Assembly: GCA_010015655.1 (NCBI GenBank)
Contig: ML976669.1
Span: 389,166 to 453,165, forward strand
Length of the DNA stretch: 64,000 nt
Reading direction: 5' to 3'
DNA from: Bimuria novae-zelandiae CBS 107.79
Lineage: Eukaryota > Ascomycota > Dothideomycetes > Pleosporales > Didymosphaeriaceae
Shown here: positions 24,101 through 35,600 of the stretch, piece after piece
Layout of the letters: every line of letters begins with the position of its first letter
Position numbering within the stretch: the stretch's first letter is position 1
Position numbers and translations under genes: made by a program
The notes under the pieces: model-generated
The model's input: only the letters and a program-made list of their open reading frames with translations
Databases searched by the model: none
What the model was told of the DNA's origin: nothing

Positions 24101-25050
24101 TTCTGTAGTAAGTAGGGGTTATTTTAGAGCTCGTAATTATCTTATTAGTAAATAGACTTCCTTTTTAAAAAGTCTAAGCCAAGCTTGCAGGCTTTCTATA
24201 GATTCTTCCTTATAATAGGGTTCTAATATAGTTAGGGTTAATTTGCTGCTATTACCCGCCTCTTCTTCTCTAAAGGCCTCTACAGATTTGTTTATAGGAT
24301 AAATCTCTTTTATAGGGTTGCTTTCTATAGGTGCTAATAGGTTTTAGTACTATACTAACTACTAAGTTATTCGCAAACCTGTTCCTTAGGCAAATATTAA
24401 TATTTAATATTAAGTTTATAAGTTATTAGTAGTTACTACTTTCTACCTTAGCGTCTTACGTAACTTTTTTAAAGTTAACCTAATTTAGTAGAGAATTAAG
24501 AGTTCTAAACTTAAAGACTTTAGTTAATAGGAGGTTTCTAGTATTTTATTTATCTTTTAGAAGTACGCTAATACGTAGCTATAATCCCTAGGATTATTCT
24601 ATACTTATTATAATATTCTTAAAGCTATTACTAGTAATAGCAACCTTCTCTATATAATATATTAGCACTAGTTACTTAAAGGATCTATATAAGTAACTCT
24701 ACTATAAAGGCATATAGGAGTGCATAGTTAAGAGGGAAAACTAAGATATAATTAAGTGCCAATAGGCCTAGTACGAAAGAATATAGAAAAGGTACTAAGC
24801 TATATATAAGGACAAGAGGATCTAAATATAAAAGAACACTTTAAAAATATCTATCTAAGCTAATAGAGTAGCAGTATAACTACGTGCTTTAAAGAGGAAA
24901 GTCTAAAACCTATAGTAAGACTAAAGCTAGGAGTGGAGCCGTCGCTAAGTTAGATACAAGTCTAATATAAAGGGGTATTAAAAGAATTATTATAGTTTTT
25001 AAATATAATTAGCTAAGTAAGAAGGGTTGCGTAGCTTTAACTTTATTATA
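18171..25050 (-). mobile_element. Gypsy LTR retrotransposon inserted in the piggyBac relic
   Basis: Two 393-bp LTRs (18171-18563 and 24658-25050) are bounded by GCCTT (18166-18170 and 25051-25055). The coding strand is minus: a polypurine tract (aaaaaaggggg) next to the left LTR; a chromodomain at about 18850-19000 (decayed VRWLRHDLDPT, GAPHKLRDFYKKYPHRPGPP); and reverse transcriptase at about 21120-21640 (SPFASLILYVRKINRD, KSFTKLDIRAAFNKIKID, AYLNNIFIYSETYKEH). The sequence following its 5' LTR resembles that of the element at 9296, so the two are related. It is heavily RIP-mutated. A solo LTR is nested at 22260-22715. Confidence 0.88.
22260..22715 (-). repeat. Solo LTR, 456 bp, little RIP damage
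   Basis: On the minus strand it begins TGTTAGGATCTGAACG and ends GGGATCTTAACA, flanked by GATAG (22255-22259 and 22716-22720). It is the least mutated member of the LTR family at 8116, 29607 and 46965 and could serve as its reference. GC-rich sequence immediately to its left (about 22030-22259) is not explained by this LTR. Confidence 0.85.
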
Positions 25051-25801
25051 GCCTTTAGTAATAACCCTATTAAGTTACTTGGTATCCCTAAGATAATAGA
25101 TGCCTATAATTACTATAAAAGTAAGGTAGATTAATTTAATTAAATATAAAACTACTATTCTATATAAAAGGCGCATTGCTGTACCTAGAAGCTACTACTA
25201 TATTTCTTACTTAATTTAATGCTAAATAACGCGTATAGGATGTCTATATACTTAATACTAAAAGCTAGTAAACGTAGTAGTTATAAGAAGTTTTTATAGT
25301 AGTTAATAAAGTAGCTCTTTAAGCGCCGGGACGCGCCTTAATAATAGCTTACTTAAATATAAGAAACTTAATAATATTATTATTAATAAGGAGAGCTATT
25401 ATAGCGAGCTAGTAAAGCTATATAGAGAATTAAGAGCCTATATAGCCTATAGCGAATATAGGCGTATAAATAATAGCTTAATAGCTATTAGAGCGCCTTT
25501 TAGAGTAATAATAGGTAATATATATAGCTATTAACGTGCTCCGCATATAACTTATAGCTATAAGCTTAATAGGGTACTATTATATAGGCTAGAGCTACGC
25601 CCTAAGTGCTAGACTAAGCACCTACGCCGCGCTAACACTATTAAATCTATAAATATCTTTATAAGCTTAACTATTAAGTAGACTAATAAGTTTTAAATTA
25701 ATACTACTATAAATAAGCCCTCCTATAAGAATTGCTAGCAAATAATATATATTCTAGTATTTGCACTAAAATAGGGCATCCTCCTATTAGCCCAGCTTAG
25801 G

Positions 25802-25950
25802 TGGCCCGTGTGCGGGCGATTTTACCGGTGCGTGGGATAGGAGCCGGAAACCGATTTCGGTCACCACGACTCGCGCGTCTCACACCGTTTTGGTCGTCTA
25901 ATGCTATCAGCCTACTAAAATCCACCTCGCTTAACTCAATGCACGGGCCA
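25802..25950. repeat. Terminal-inverted-repeat sequence upstream of the Tc1/mariner pseudogene
   Basis: Starts TGGCCCGTGTGCGGGCGATT and ends GCACGGGCCA, giving short terminal inverted repeats; the first 39 bases recur in the miniature element at 16564-16652. Either a separate small element or the left terminus of the mariner element; no matching right terminus was found downstream of the transposase. Confidence 0.4.
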
Positions 25951-26039
25951 CAATCGTTTCACCGCCTCCTGTTTTTGGCAGGCGGTCAACGATTCTGCCA
26001 GAATTCTGCCAGAACACCAAAAATCTGACCTCGATCTCC

Positions 26040-27485
26040 GTGACAACAACGCTCTCTATAACACTCAAAGTGCCGCGCGGCGGCCAAAAAACGAAGTCGC
26101 ACGGGGCCACCGACCACTCCACTGCAATTAAAGCCTCAATTATTACTTTGCGCGTCGTCGCCGGCTACAAATACGACGATATTGCCGTTTCTACGGGTGT
26201 GGCGAAGTCCAGTTGCAGCGCAATCGTCCGCCGGGCCCAGGAGGATGCCGGCAGCTTAGATCTTATTGATCTGCTCGAAGCGCTCGAGCATTCAAACACC
26301 AGGTCAGAAGGTATGAAAGAACTCCATACAAAGGTTAAAAAAGGCTCAATTGAATCAGTTATCATTTAAGACGCCGCATGGTGGTTCCCGCAAGAAACCT
26401 GGCACGAGGCTGTACGAAATCACACGCCGTTCAAAGACGTGTTAAAAGCGACGATTTATCGCGTCTGCAGCCAGCACCCGCACCCGCAGAGGTCTCAGGC
26501 GTTATCTCGCGTTTATAAAGCCTACAAGCCGGCGTTGTCATGATCTCTTAGAGATCTCCGAGTCGAATACTGCGAGTGGGTGCTTGGCTGGCTGCAGAAG
26601 AAAGCTCTGTTCGTATTTACGGACGAGACTTTTATCTCAGCTGGCGGCCGGCCACACAAGCGCGCCCGGATAACAATCGAACGCGGGTAAGAATCTGAGA
26701 GTGGTGGCTTTTATACAGATCTGACTTATTTTAAGATTATGCACTAGGGCGCGATGTGTGAGGACGTTAGCGTCGAGCGCCCACAGCTGCAATGGGAATG
26801 GGAATCGCCCGCGGAAAAAGCTCAACACCAGTTCGAGCTTGACCTGGAGAACCTCGGCCTGCATCAACAGTCAATTTGTCAGCAAAGAAAGGCCCGTTAC
26901 GAAGGTACGATCGGGCACCAGGTGCTCTCAGAGATCAACAATAATATAAGACTTAAGAATTAGCTACGGCGTGCTGACAGCCATATAACCGGCAGGAAGC
27001 GTCCTAGACAGCCTGAGCAGGTGTTCAAACACAAGCCGCTCACACGGGGTAAAAAGTCTCGCGGTATTGATTAGTTTTTGTATAGGAAATTCGTCCTACA
27101 TGGCAAGCTTTTTCCCTACCTGAGAAAGCTCCGTGAGAAGCACCCCGACCGCCCTATTATTGTCGTCGAAGACGGCGCGCCCGCCCACCAGAAAGTTGAG
27201 ACTCTCTGCCACGCCGAGTATAAATATCAAGGATTTATCAGAGCTCCGCATCCTAGCAATTCGCCAGATCTCAATCAAGTTGAGCCTATATGGGACTATA
27301 TAAAGGATCAGCTAGAGGGCAGATTTCAGAGATTTATGGCCCAAGACAACGCACAAGAAGGCAGAGCTTTGATATCAGATGAATGGCAGCGCGCTGGCCC
27401 ACGCTGCGAAGCAGCTGCCCTCAGTTTCAAAGAGCGACTCCAGAAGGTCATAGAACTTAACGGCAACAACAGCTATCACGGCTGA
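26040..27485 (+). pseudogene. Tc1/mariner-type transposase pseudogene
   Basis: One reading frame runs from ATG 26040 to TGA 27485 without a frameshift (481 residues) but contains six in-frame stops at 26367, 26541, 26688, 26745, 26961 and 27072, each explicable by a C:G-to-T:A change. The N-terminus has a helix-turn-helix-like stretch (YKYDDIAVSTGVAKSSCSAI). The catalytic triad is visible as FTDETF, VVEDGAPAH and SPDLNQVEPIW, with 36 residues between the second Asp and the Glu. Codon use and GC content are close to normal, so RIP exposure was light compared with neighbouring Gypsy elements. A (TA)n run follows the stop. Confidence 0.88.
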
Positions 27486-28107
27486 CTTTATATATATATA
27501 TATATATACCCGAAGATTTGAAGTTAGAATCGAGCTCTAGAAATTAAATGCCTGCATGCGATTTCCTGCCGTTTCCAGCCTATACAAATCGTCACCAAAA
27601 GTCAACAGAAGCGTCTCATTGGGCGGAGATCCTTGTCGGCATCGGACCCAAGCATTTCCACCTGATTGGGCGACCAAAATGGTGTCGATCCGCTGTTCGA
27701 GATTCCATAATCGAGAATTCGTTTTTCGGAAATTGGATCTGGTTTCAGCCACCAACATTAAGCGCTATTGGCGTCAACGAACCGCGTCAGCATAGGCTGA
27801 TGTCAGAGTGGTGATTGGTAGAGGTAAAATTAGCGTTCGCGGTCGGACTATCGTTCTAGGCAAAGCATCCGTCGGACAGATTGCTAAATTCGCAAATTCA
27901 TATCCAGCACACGGCACGACATTGTCAAAACCGATATAATAAGCCGTAACACAACGTTTCCTCTCTAGAGACCAACCTTGTTGTAGTATCGCAAAAGAGG
28001 TCGTTTTTCGATTCTGAAAAGTGGTAAACGGTTTGACGAGGTCGCGAAATAATATTCCGGTACTTATATATTTTCATCTGATATTATTTTCAACAATGCA
28101 GAAAAAC
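27486..28107. other. Non-repetitive-looking spacer upstream of tRNA-Gly
   Basis: Near-normal base composition, several short overlapping ORFs in conflicting frames, none with a recognisable domain. Confidence 0.4.
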
Positions 28108-28143
28108 GCATCGGTGGTTTAGTGGTAAAATTAGCCGTTGCCA

Positions 28144-28153
28144 TCCAGCGACT
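28144..28153 (+). other. Probable canonical tRNA intron, 10 nt
   Basis: Lies one base 3' of the GCC anticodon, where eukaryotic tRNA introns occur; removing it restores a 5-bp anticodon stem and 7-nt loop. Confidence 0.6.
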
Positions 28154-28175
28154 TCGGCTAGCCCCGGGTTCGATT

Positions 28176-28227
28176 GTGAGTAATACCAAAGTCACTATTT
28201 AATACAACAACTGACCGAGAATTCAAG
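28176..28227 (+). other. 52-nt GT...AG intron-like insertion in tRNA T arm
   Basis: GTGAGT donor-like start, CTGAC branch-like site (28211-28215), AAG end. It splits the B box (GGTTCGATT / CC). Exact removal restores a perfect T stem and acceptor stem. Confidence 0.6.
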
Positions 28228-28258
28228 CCCGGCCGATGCAATTTACAATTACGATTCG

Positions 28259-28264
28259 TTTTTT
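28259..28264 (+). terminator. Pol III T-run terminator of tRNA-Gly
   Basis: Six T residues 19 nt downstream of the tRNA 3' end, on the sense strand. Confidence 0.65.
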
Positions 28265-28619
28265 GCTTCCACTGCCTGCATTGATGAGGTGGCATTGCTA
28301 TGATAGGTGGTGGAGGTGGCTGCCTGCCTGGGTGCGAGTGTGCACCTTCCTCTTGGTCGAGTAGTAGCTGGTATCTCTGCACTAGATCCTCTTCGACCGA
28401 CTTTCTGCATCAATAGCCGATGCAAGTTTTTTTTTCTTCTTTCGCGTCCCTTACGATGATTGTACGAAGGTAAGGCGGTGGTTGGTGCGCGTTGATAGGC
28501 AGGCGGTAAGGTCTTGAGAGTTGATAGACTTGCGCTATGGGTGTAGTATTGGCTATTTTTTTTAATTGTCTTCCACGACCGGAACAGATTGTGCGACACA
28601 TTGCACCTGTGGTTTATAG
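28265..28619. other. Spacer between tRNA-Gly and the retrotransposon stack
   Basis: Normal base composition; overlapping minus-strand ORFs are compositionally biased and lack recognisable motifs. No gene supported. Confidence 0.35.
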
Positions 28620-29606
28620 AGCACTAAAGGTACCTTAATACTAGTAACGCAACTCTTATAGTTACTAGCTAATAAAAAGAATCTAATTTAATAATTTAAA
28701 AAAGGGAATAGGGAAGGTTCTAGGCCCTTGTTACAAGGAGCTATACGTACCTAAGCCTGTTCCAGGTAAGGGGAGGATAGGTTAAGGGTAAAGCTCCTTA
28801 CGGATATTTAGTGGTCGAGAGCGATAGTAGTAACACTAGGTTTATAAATAATTTAATTCTATAACGAACTATAGAATAACTAACTGAGAGATTTACTAAT
28901 TTATTATTAAAAATATACTTATAGTGCTAAGAGTTAACTACGAAAAGTAGGAAAAGTATAACGAGTGTCTTAAACTATATACTAGTTATCCTATTCCTTA
29001 ATATCCTAGAATCCTTTTAATCTTCTAAAAGATTTACTTTTTAGCAAGATATCTTTTAGTTCTTTTACTAAGCTAGTATCTTCTTAGAATTCTATCCTCT
29101 TAGCAGGATCCTAATTATGTAACTACTAACCTAATCCTGCCCTACCTACTAGCGTGCTAAGCTCTGTCAGCCCTTCTGCGTGGACCTTTGTTGTTCCGTA
29201 ATTCACGGTCGCTGTGCCGTCGTAATTCTTCGAAATTGTAACAGCCCTTACAAGCCTAATAATAATAACTATGTATAACTCTCGAATAGAACTCGCCCGC
29301 TAAGGACTCAGATACGTACCTGCTTTATATATAGTAAACTAGGCTATATAGCCAGGAACTATAGATCTAAGAATAAGGCTATTAGATAGTTAAACGTACT
29401 AACTATTAATAACGCAAATGCGGACGACGAAGAATAATAAGTAATATTTTTATTAAATAACTTAATATCCTAGGTAAAGATTTAGAATTATTAGACTTTT
29501 ATATATATAAGGATGCTAATGATAAAGGTTTAAATAAGAAAAACTAACTAATATAATAATCCTTTATACTACACGTAAGAGCACGACTACCTTTAGAGGA
29601 AGTTAA
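28620..29606 (+). mobile_element. Older Gypsy copy, left fragment (gag region)
   Basis: Plus-strand gag sequence resembling that of the younger element at about 31150-31400, including a decayed zinc knuckle near 29335-29375 (GYIARNYRSKNKAIR). It is interrupted by a solo LTR (28729-29243) and then cut by the insertion of a same-family element; it resumes at 47393. The boundary with unique DNA is near 28620-28655. Confidence 0.7.
28729..29243 (+). repeat. Solo LTR, 515 bp
   Basis: Starts TGTTACAAGG, ends AAATTGTAACA, flanked by GCCCT (28724-28728 and 29244-29248). The gag sequence of the host element is collinear once it is removed. Confidence 0.75.
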
Positions 29607-30013
29607 TATTAGGATCCGTTAAGACCCTAACATAACGCGGAGCGGGGCATGGACACTTATCTATGCGACTAGCTAAGATTCTTAACTTAGCTACGAGTTA
29701 CGTAACTAAGTCACGCGTCCTAGAAATATCAGGTGTCCCAGAAGTATCTTGGCACATGAGACTTTAGGATTCCTAGGACTCTTGGGATTCGTGGGACAAG
29801 TTATGTATATAGGAACGCAATAGTAGTCTTCTACTATTATATATAACCTATTTACTAATCTATTATTTGGATTTAAGTTAGGCTCTTATTAATTTAATTA
29901 TACTATATATACTTTTAATACTAACGCCTCTTTAATACGCGTAAGCTATTAATACTCTTACCTAAGAACTAATCCTAGCCCCTTTAAAACTAGCTACCCC
30001 TTAGGGCTTAATA
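29607..30013 (+). repeat. 5' LTR of the nested-host Gypsy element
   Basis: Begins TATTAGGATCC (RIP-decayed TGTTAGG), ends GGGCTTAATA; matches 46965-47392 except for a 21-bp gap near its 3' end. Confidence 0.85.
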
Positions 30014-30072
30014 TCTTAAACACCTTCAATAGAAGTATTAACGATACTTTTTTCACCAACACGATAGATATA

Positions 30073-30217
30073 TGTGACGTTAAAAAGAGTAGAGTGTTGA
30101 GGCAATCGTGGTTTTTAATCGAGTAGCTACTCTACAAGAGCTATATACTATGTGAATCACGTGAGTCACGTGCATGGGCCGCACGGGTGGCCCAAGCTTC
30201 CGTACTAAATCGTCACA
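30073..30217. repeat. Solo LTR, 145 bp
   Basis: Terminal inverted TGTGACG/CGTCACA, flanked by ATATA (30068-30072 and 30218-30222). Contains CACGTGA-rich sequence. The duplication is AT-only and so weaker evidence than the others. Confidence 0.65.
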
Positions 30218-30746
30218 ATATATAAATAGATACTTTTAAAGGAGTAAGTATTACTATAGCTAAAAAAGGAATAAAAAGCTTTTATAAGAAGCCTAACTTC
30301 TTCTATAGTAAACGTAATTATACGGAGCTATAGATCTTGTAACTTAACCTATACTTTTATAGAATAAAGAAAGAATAGGAAAATATAAATAAGACTATAT
30401 TTACTTCTACCTATATAAAGGGAGATGCTTTTAAGTAGATTTATCCTTACGTTAATTAATACCTAGCAAGAGCTAATATAGAAGGCGATGCTATAAATAA
30501 AATTATAAAAAATTATAATACTTTCTATATTAAGGTCAAATAATGCTTTAAAATTACTAACCAGAAAGCTATTGCCAAACAAAATATTTAATAACTTAGA
30601 TAAACTTATTTAGTAGCTAAATATAAATATAAATTCCGTAAAAATACTAAGTTACGTAAAATAATAATAATCTTATAACTATATTTTATAAAGAACTAAA
30701 ATAACACGTGCACGAAGAACTATTATATAGTAAAATAAAGACTAAT

Positions 30747-31006
30747 TGTTGATAGGGCTCTCACAGCTAGCTGTACATGGGGTGAGCATGGTGCGGCAAG
30801 GTATGAGGTTTTGTACGGTGTGCACAGCGTACGGAGTAATAGGAAGGGCAACTAATTCGTGTAATTGCTCTATCTCTCTATTGTACGAACGAAGGTGGCG
30901 ATATTTCAGGAGGCGAGCTACGCACGGACATTACATAAGATAACCACGTGATCACGTGTTGGGCCTTATAGAATACCCTTCGCCGTATCACCCCTGCGTA
31001 CGGACA
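30747..31006. repeat. Solo LTR, 260 bp
   Basis: TGTTGATAGGG to ACGGACA, flanked by CTAAT (30742-30746 and 31007-31011), inside gag of the Gypsy host. Little RIP damage. Confidence 0.8.
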
Positions 31007-32621
31007 CTAATACCTTATAAGAACTTGTAGTAGAAGTAACTTAAATTAATAATAAATAATATAAACTAGAACAAGACTTACGCTAGAACTAAAATAAAAG
31101 AAGCTATAGACTATCTATAATAAAAGCTAAATATTGTAACCTTAAACAGCAGTAGAAAAACTAAGCTAACTATAGTTACTAACTAATAGAAGGAATCTAG
31201 TACTACTAAGTTAACGTAATAGAGAGAAGAACAGGAAAGGCAAAAGGCTTTTATAAGTCTAACTAAGGACATACCCTAGATGGAACCTACAAACAAGGGA
31301 CTAAGGCGCGACTTTACTATACGTGTAGCAAACCAGGCTATATAGCTAGAAACTGTAGATCTAAGAACAAGGTCACTAGGCAGTTAAACGTACTACCTAT
31401 TAATAAGAAAGAAACGACCAACGAAGAATAAGAAGTAGTAAACCCTATTAAATAAATTAATATCTATAACAAAGATTTAGAATAATTAGGGTTACCTAAC
31501 TTACGACTCTATAAGGATATATATAAAAAATTAAATAAGAAAGAGAAAGAGCTAGTGCCTTAATCTCTTATACCTTACTTTAGCTAGAGTAAACTAGTTA
31601 CTAATAAGATAATAAACGTTTTTAACTTCTTAGAAGAATACTAGCTAAGGGAAGAAGACTTTAATTTTATAATAATAAAAAGATAAGATAAAGACTATAA
31701 AGTAGCATTACACTATGCTTACTAACCTAAGTTAGTTAGCAAGATAATACGTGAATAGGCAGACTATCGCTACGCACATAAAGACCCTAAGAAGAAATAC
31801 CTATACAAAAACCTAAACTATAAACTATAGTACGACCTAGACTACTGCAACCCTATGCATAAAACCATATAATAGACCTTTTATAAAGAAAATTAACATA
31901 TCTTTTATTAATAAGCTAAGGAATATAGCTACTTCCATTTAATATATTAATAATATAGATAGGAGTAGTTCAACTATCCTATTACCCGTTATAATATTTA
32001 TCTTTAGGATAAACGCGAAACACGATATTTTTTTTTATTTTAATTACGTAATAAACTAAGTAATATTACTACTAGTTAATAAAAAATACGTATTAAATAT
32101 ATAGCAAACGTGCTTATACCTTAACTATAAGAAATATAAGGAATAAAAGAAAAAGTATAGATTTAATTATATACTAAAAGGGACTACGACCCTTAGAATT
32201 AAATTAGTAATAAAGGATAAAGATAGTAAAGCTGCCCTAAAAACGGCTTAGTAATAGCTTTAGGAAGAGAATAAAGAAGGACGCCTTAAACCTATAGAGC
32301 AAGTAATAAAGAAAATGTCTTTTTTAGACCTAGGCTTAGGCAAGAGAACGCCTTTAGAGAAATAAATACTACTAATAGCTAAGTATTAATTAAGCTACTA
32401 GTATAGTATAAAGAAATATAGATAAAAGCCATGCTAGACTTAGGAGTACAGGAAAGCTATATATCTAAAAAAGCACTTAATAGAGCAGGACTTTATAAGC
32501 GTAAGGAGGCTATACCTTATACTATTTATATCGCGAATAGATAACTAATGCCTAGTAAAGTAATAATTAAATACGAGATTTAAACTATCCTTATAATCTA
32601 TAAATATTAGGAATAGATTAC

Positions 32622-35600
32622 TGTTAGATTTGATAGTGTTCTATCACTTTGAGATAATGCAATGATGAGAATTTGATGGATGTGATGATTGATTGATGAT
32701 GTTCGTGTTCTGTGTTCCTGGAATGCAGATGTGTGCGAGGCTCCAAATAAGTGCCGCTGCAGCGCTAGCCCTATTTAGAATAGTATAAAAGAGAGAGTGC
32801 TCCAGCCTTATATCCACAATAGATAGAGGCTATATAATCGGATACACCCCCTTAGCTTGGGCTTATCCTTAAGCTGGACCTTCGCATTATTTATCTGTCT
32901 ATTATTCTAACTTAAAGGCCTCTATCCTCTACTGTAGATCCTGCAGGGCAACCTCTTAATTAGTGATCTTGTCTAATATATCTTTAAGTCCTAGCCTATT
33001 TAGAAACTTGCTCTATTTGTTTACTAGCAAGGCCTTTGTGAGTCTATCTGCAACCATGTCCTCTAAGCGTTAATAGTCTACCTTAATTGTCCTAAGTGTG
33101 ACTTCTTGTCTTAGCTAATAATTGTGGATATCTACATAGCGGAGCTTGGTTTGCAGCTTTACGATTTCTTTAGTAATAAGGCGAATAGTCTATTAATTAT
33201 TATAGTTAATTATAATTGGGCGATTGCTCACAGTGATCTGGAGCTTCTGGAGTAATCGTGAAGTGAAGATGGCCTCCTTAGCTACTTGTGAAAGCGCTAG
33301 AAGTTTGGCCTCTATTGTTAATATGGTAACTGTATCTTGCTTGCTTGCTTTCCAGGCAATCAGGCTGCTAAATAATTTAATGACGTATCCTTGTGAACTC
33401 TTGCGATCGAGTGTATTGTCGGATTTGTAGGTATATACCCACATGCAGTCGAGGATTTGATAGCCTACTGCCTTTACTGGAGCTGCTGCGACCTCGCTCC
33501 AAGACTTCATTTCCTTGTGGCTCTGTAGATGGGATCGTTCTGCTTCCTTCCACATATTATGAAGAGGGTGATCTTCGAGCTTGCTTTGGCATGTGGGTGG
33601 CTCTAGAAGCACACTTCAATGTAGCTTCTTATCTAATATAATTATTCGTTAAAGCTACGCCTTATTAAGAGTCTTGCCTTTGTATTTGCCGCTGCTGCTA
33701 GCTTCGGTGCCTGCTATAAAGGCTGCGGCCTATAGGCTTGTTTGCAACTATCCTGTTTGTACTATTTATAGTAGTATAGCTTAATCGTCTCTTGCCATTA
33801 GTTGTGTAAGGAGTGTTACTAGTGGCGGCGTTAATAGAGGCGTTAGATATTCGTACCTAGCTCTCCTGTCTTGCCTGCACTCAGGAGCCTCTTCCTCTAG
33901 CGCTTTACTAATTGTCTTATCCTTAAAGAAGGACTCAGTGGCATGCTCTTGTTAAGGTGAGGGAGGTAACTCTACTGATTGCACCTAGGCTGCTATTTCT
34001 TCTAATGTGCTGTGTATAAGGTTGTCTATTAGGTCTTTAGTTTTGCCTAAGAACATAGTATCCTTATCGAATATTATATCGCGAGTACTAATTGTCTTTG
34101 CTAGAGAGGGAATCTATATTCTCTAGATATTAGTTAATCTATAGCTAATAAGGTAGCTAATCCATGCTTTAGGGTTAAGCCTCTGAAGCCTGCTTTTGCC
34201 GCGTTTTGTGTTGTTGGTTATCGCAAACGCTTTGCAGCCATATGCTTTCAGGTAAGCTTAATTAGGCTTCTTTAGTTGGGTAATAATGCTATTCTGAAAG
34301 GCTACTGTTGTAAAGAACACTTTATATAGAGATCGCTATTAGTTAGTGTAGTTTAGCGTTTAATTATATAGGTAGACTGCGGCTCGCGTGATCTCAGGCC
34401 ATATCTACTATAGTAGATTAGAGTTAAGTCGCATTACGCGCGCTTTTTCCTTAATTATACCTTTTAAGCGTTCTGCTCCTTTATTTTATGCTTAAGTATC
34501 TAGTGCTAAAGGCTTAATCTTAATACCTTACGCCACGCACCACTTCTTAATATTAGCCTTAATAAAGAAGATCTTGTTATTAGATTTAATTACTTTTACC
34601 GTAACGTTGTATTGTACTTCTATAAACCGTACAAAAGTGCTAAGTAATTTAATAATTAACCGTGCTAGGCGGTTATCCTTAAAGTAGAAGTCCTATGTAA
34701 AGCCGGAGAATTAATTAGTAATTAGCATTTAGCTCTTCTCTCTTATTAAGCTGTCTGCTTTATAGTCGCGAAAGTCTATTGCGACTCGCTCGTCAGGGCC
34801 TTTAGTTTGCTCCCTGGCTTGCCAGCGTATTTGCCGTTTCAGTTTTGCTTTGCCGCAGACGTCACATTTTACCGTAGGGAGACCTTTAATCCTTACCCCC
34901 TTAGATTACTGCACGAGGTGTTCGAGGGCCTAAGGGCCTAGATAGCCTAATCGCTAGTGCTAGGTCTATGCGTTTGCTTTCTGCGGTCTTCGTTTAGTGC
35001 GTATATTAGTCTTGTAAGTGGCGTGCGTAGCATTAGTAGGAATACTACCTACTAGCCTTATTCTATATTCTAACACCTATTATCTATGTAATTCTTAGAG
35101 TTCTACTAGCACAGTATTGTCTCTTCTCTTTAGAGTTGTTAGGTCTGCCCTTATGTCCCACTAAAGGCCTTGCCTCCGGAGTAATTGGAACGATACAAGA
35201 TTACAGAGCAAATTAGGGTAATAGGCTATATTATCTAGCTATATTATTCAATTGCCGCTTGCACTCTATATGTTAAGATAGACACTCCTATATTCTTTAA
35301 TCTATATTTATATATTCCCTGCCTATATGAAGTCTCCTGGCGCCGGTGGCCGGTATAAGACAAAGCGATCAATATCGTTAAAGATATAGTAGGTTATACC
35401 TAAATTAAGTATAGCTAAGCATCGCAATAGGTATGTGTTTAATTTAGTGTAGAAAGATGCGGCGTTAAAGCTTGCTAGGATTTTAGTAATCTTGCGTCTA
35501 TCTAGTCACTTATTATTAGCCTTAGTAATTTAAGTTAGAGTAGGAGTATGCGATAATTTAATTATAGGTGCCTATAATTTAGCCCTCTTTATTATCCTTA

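Larger units (their letters stand above)
16950..25700 (+). pseudogene. piggyBac-type transposase relic, split by a Gypsy insertion
   Basis: The left part (16950-18170) contains the DDE_Tnp_1_7 start (IYMDVHQEPSLCEYWEKK), the VNNYMSETRFEQLDRYLYY region, then after a 49-nt intron (17353-17401, GTAAGC...TCTAG) the catalytic landmarks CVDEAIARFIGRASE and VWDDNLFNTAPILKYLR, with a stop replacing tryptophan at about 17504. The right part resumes at 25051 in the same frame: AFSNNPIKLLGIPKIIDAYN, YYKSKVDQFN-like and NNAYRMSIY, to roughly 25360, followed by a decayed tail. Removing the Gypsy element and one GCCTT joins the halves in frame. The central part is much less RIP-damaged than its surroundings; the right part has many stops. 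Confidence 0.8.
28108..28240 (+). tRNA. tRNA-Gly(GCC) interrupted by a 52-nt insertion in the T arm
   Basis: All cloverleaf parts are present: acceptor GCATCGG (28108-28114) pairs with CCGATGC (28233-28239), discriminator A 28240; D arm GTTT/AGTGGTA/AAAT; anticodon stem AGCCG (28133-28137) with CGGCT (28155-28159); anticodon GCC 28140-28142; T stem CCGGG (28164-28168) with CCCGG (28228-28232), loop TTCGATT. Ten extra bases (28144-28153) sit just after position 37, the canonical tRNA intron site. A second block, 28176-28227, begins GTGAGT, contains CTGAC 13 nt from its end and ends AAG, looking like a fungal spliceosomal intron placed exactly between T loop and 3' T stem. A pol III terminator (T6) lies at 28259-28264. 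Function depends on removal of both blocks. Confidence 0.8.

Noticed and set aside
18176..25058. Two about 390-bp direct repeats that first looked like duplicated piggyBac sequence
   Set aside because: They have equal 393-bp lengths, a polypurine tract and GCCTT duplications: they are the LTRs of the Gypsy element between them.
28249..28599. 116-codon minus-strand ORF next to the tRNA
   Set aside because: Biased composition, overlaps other short ORFs, no family features.
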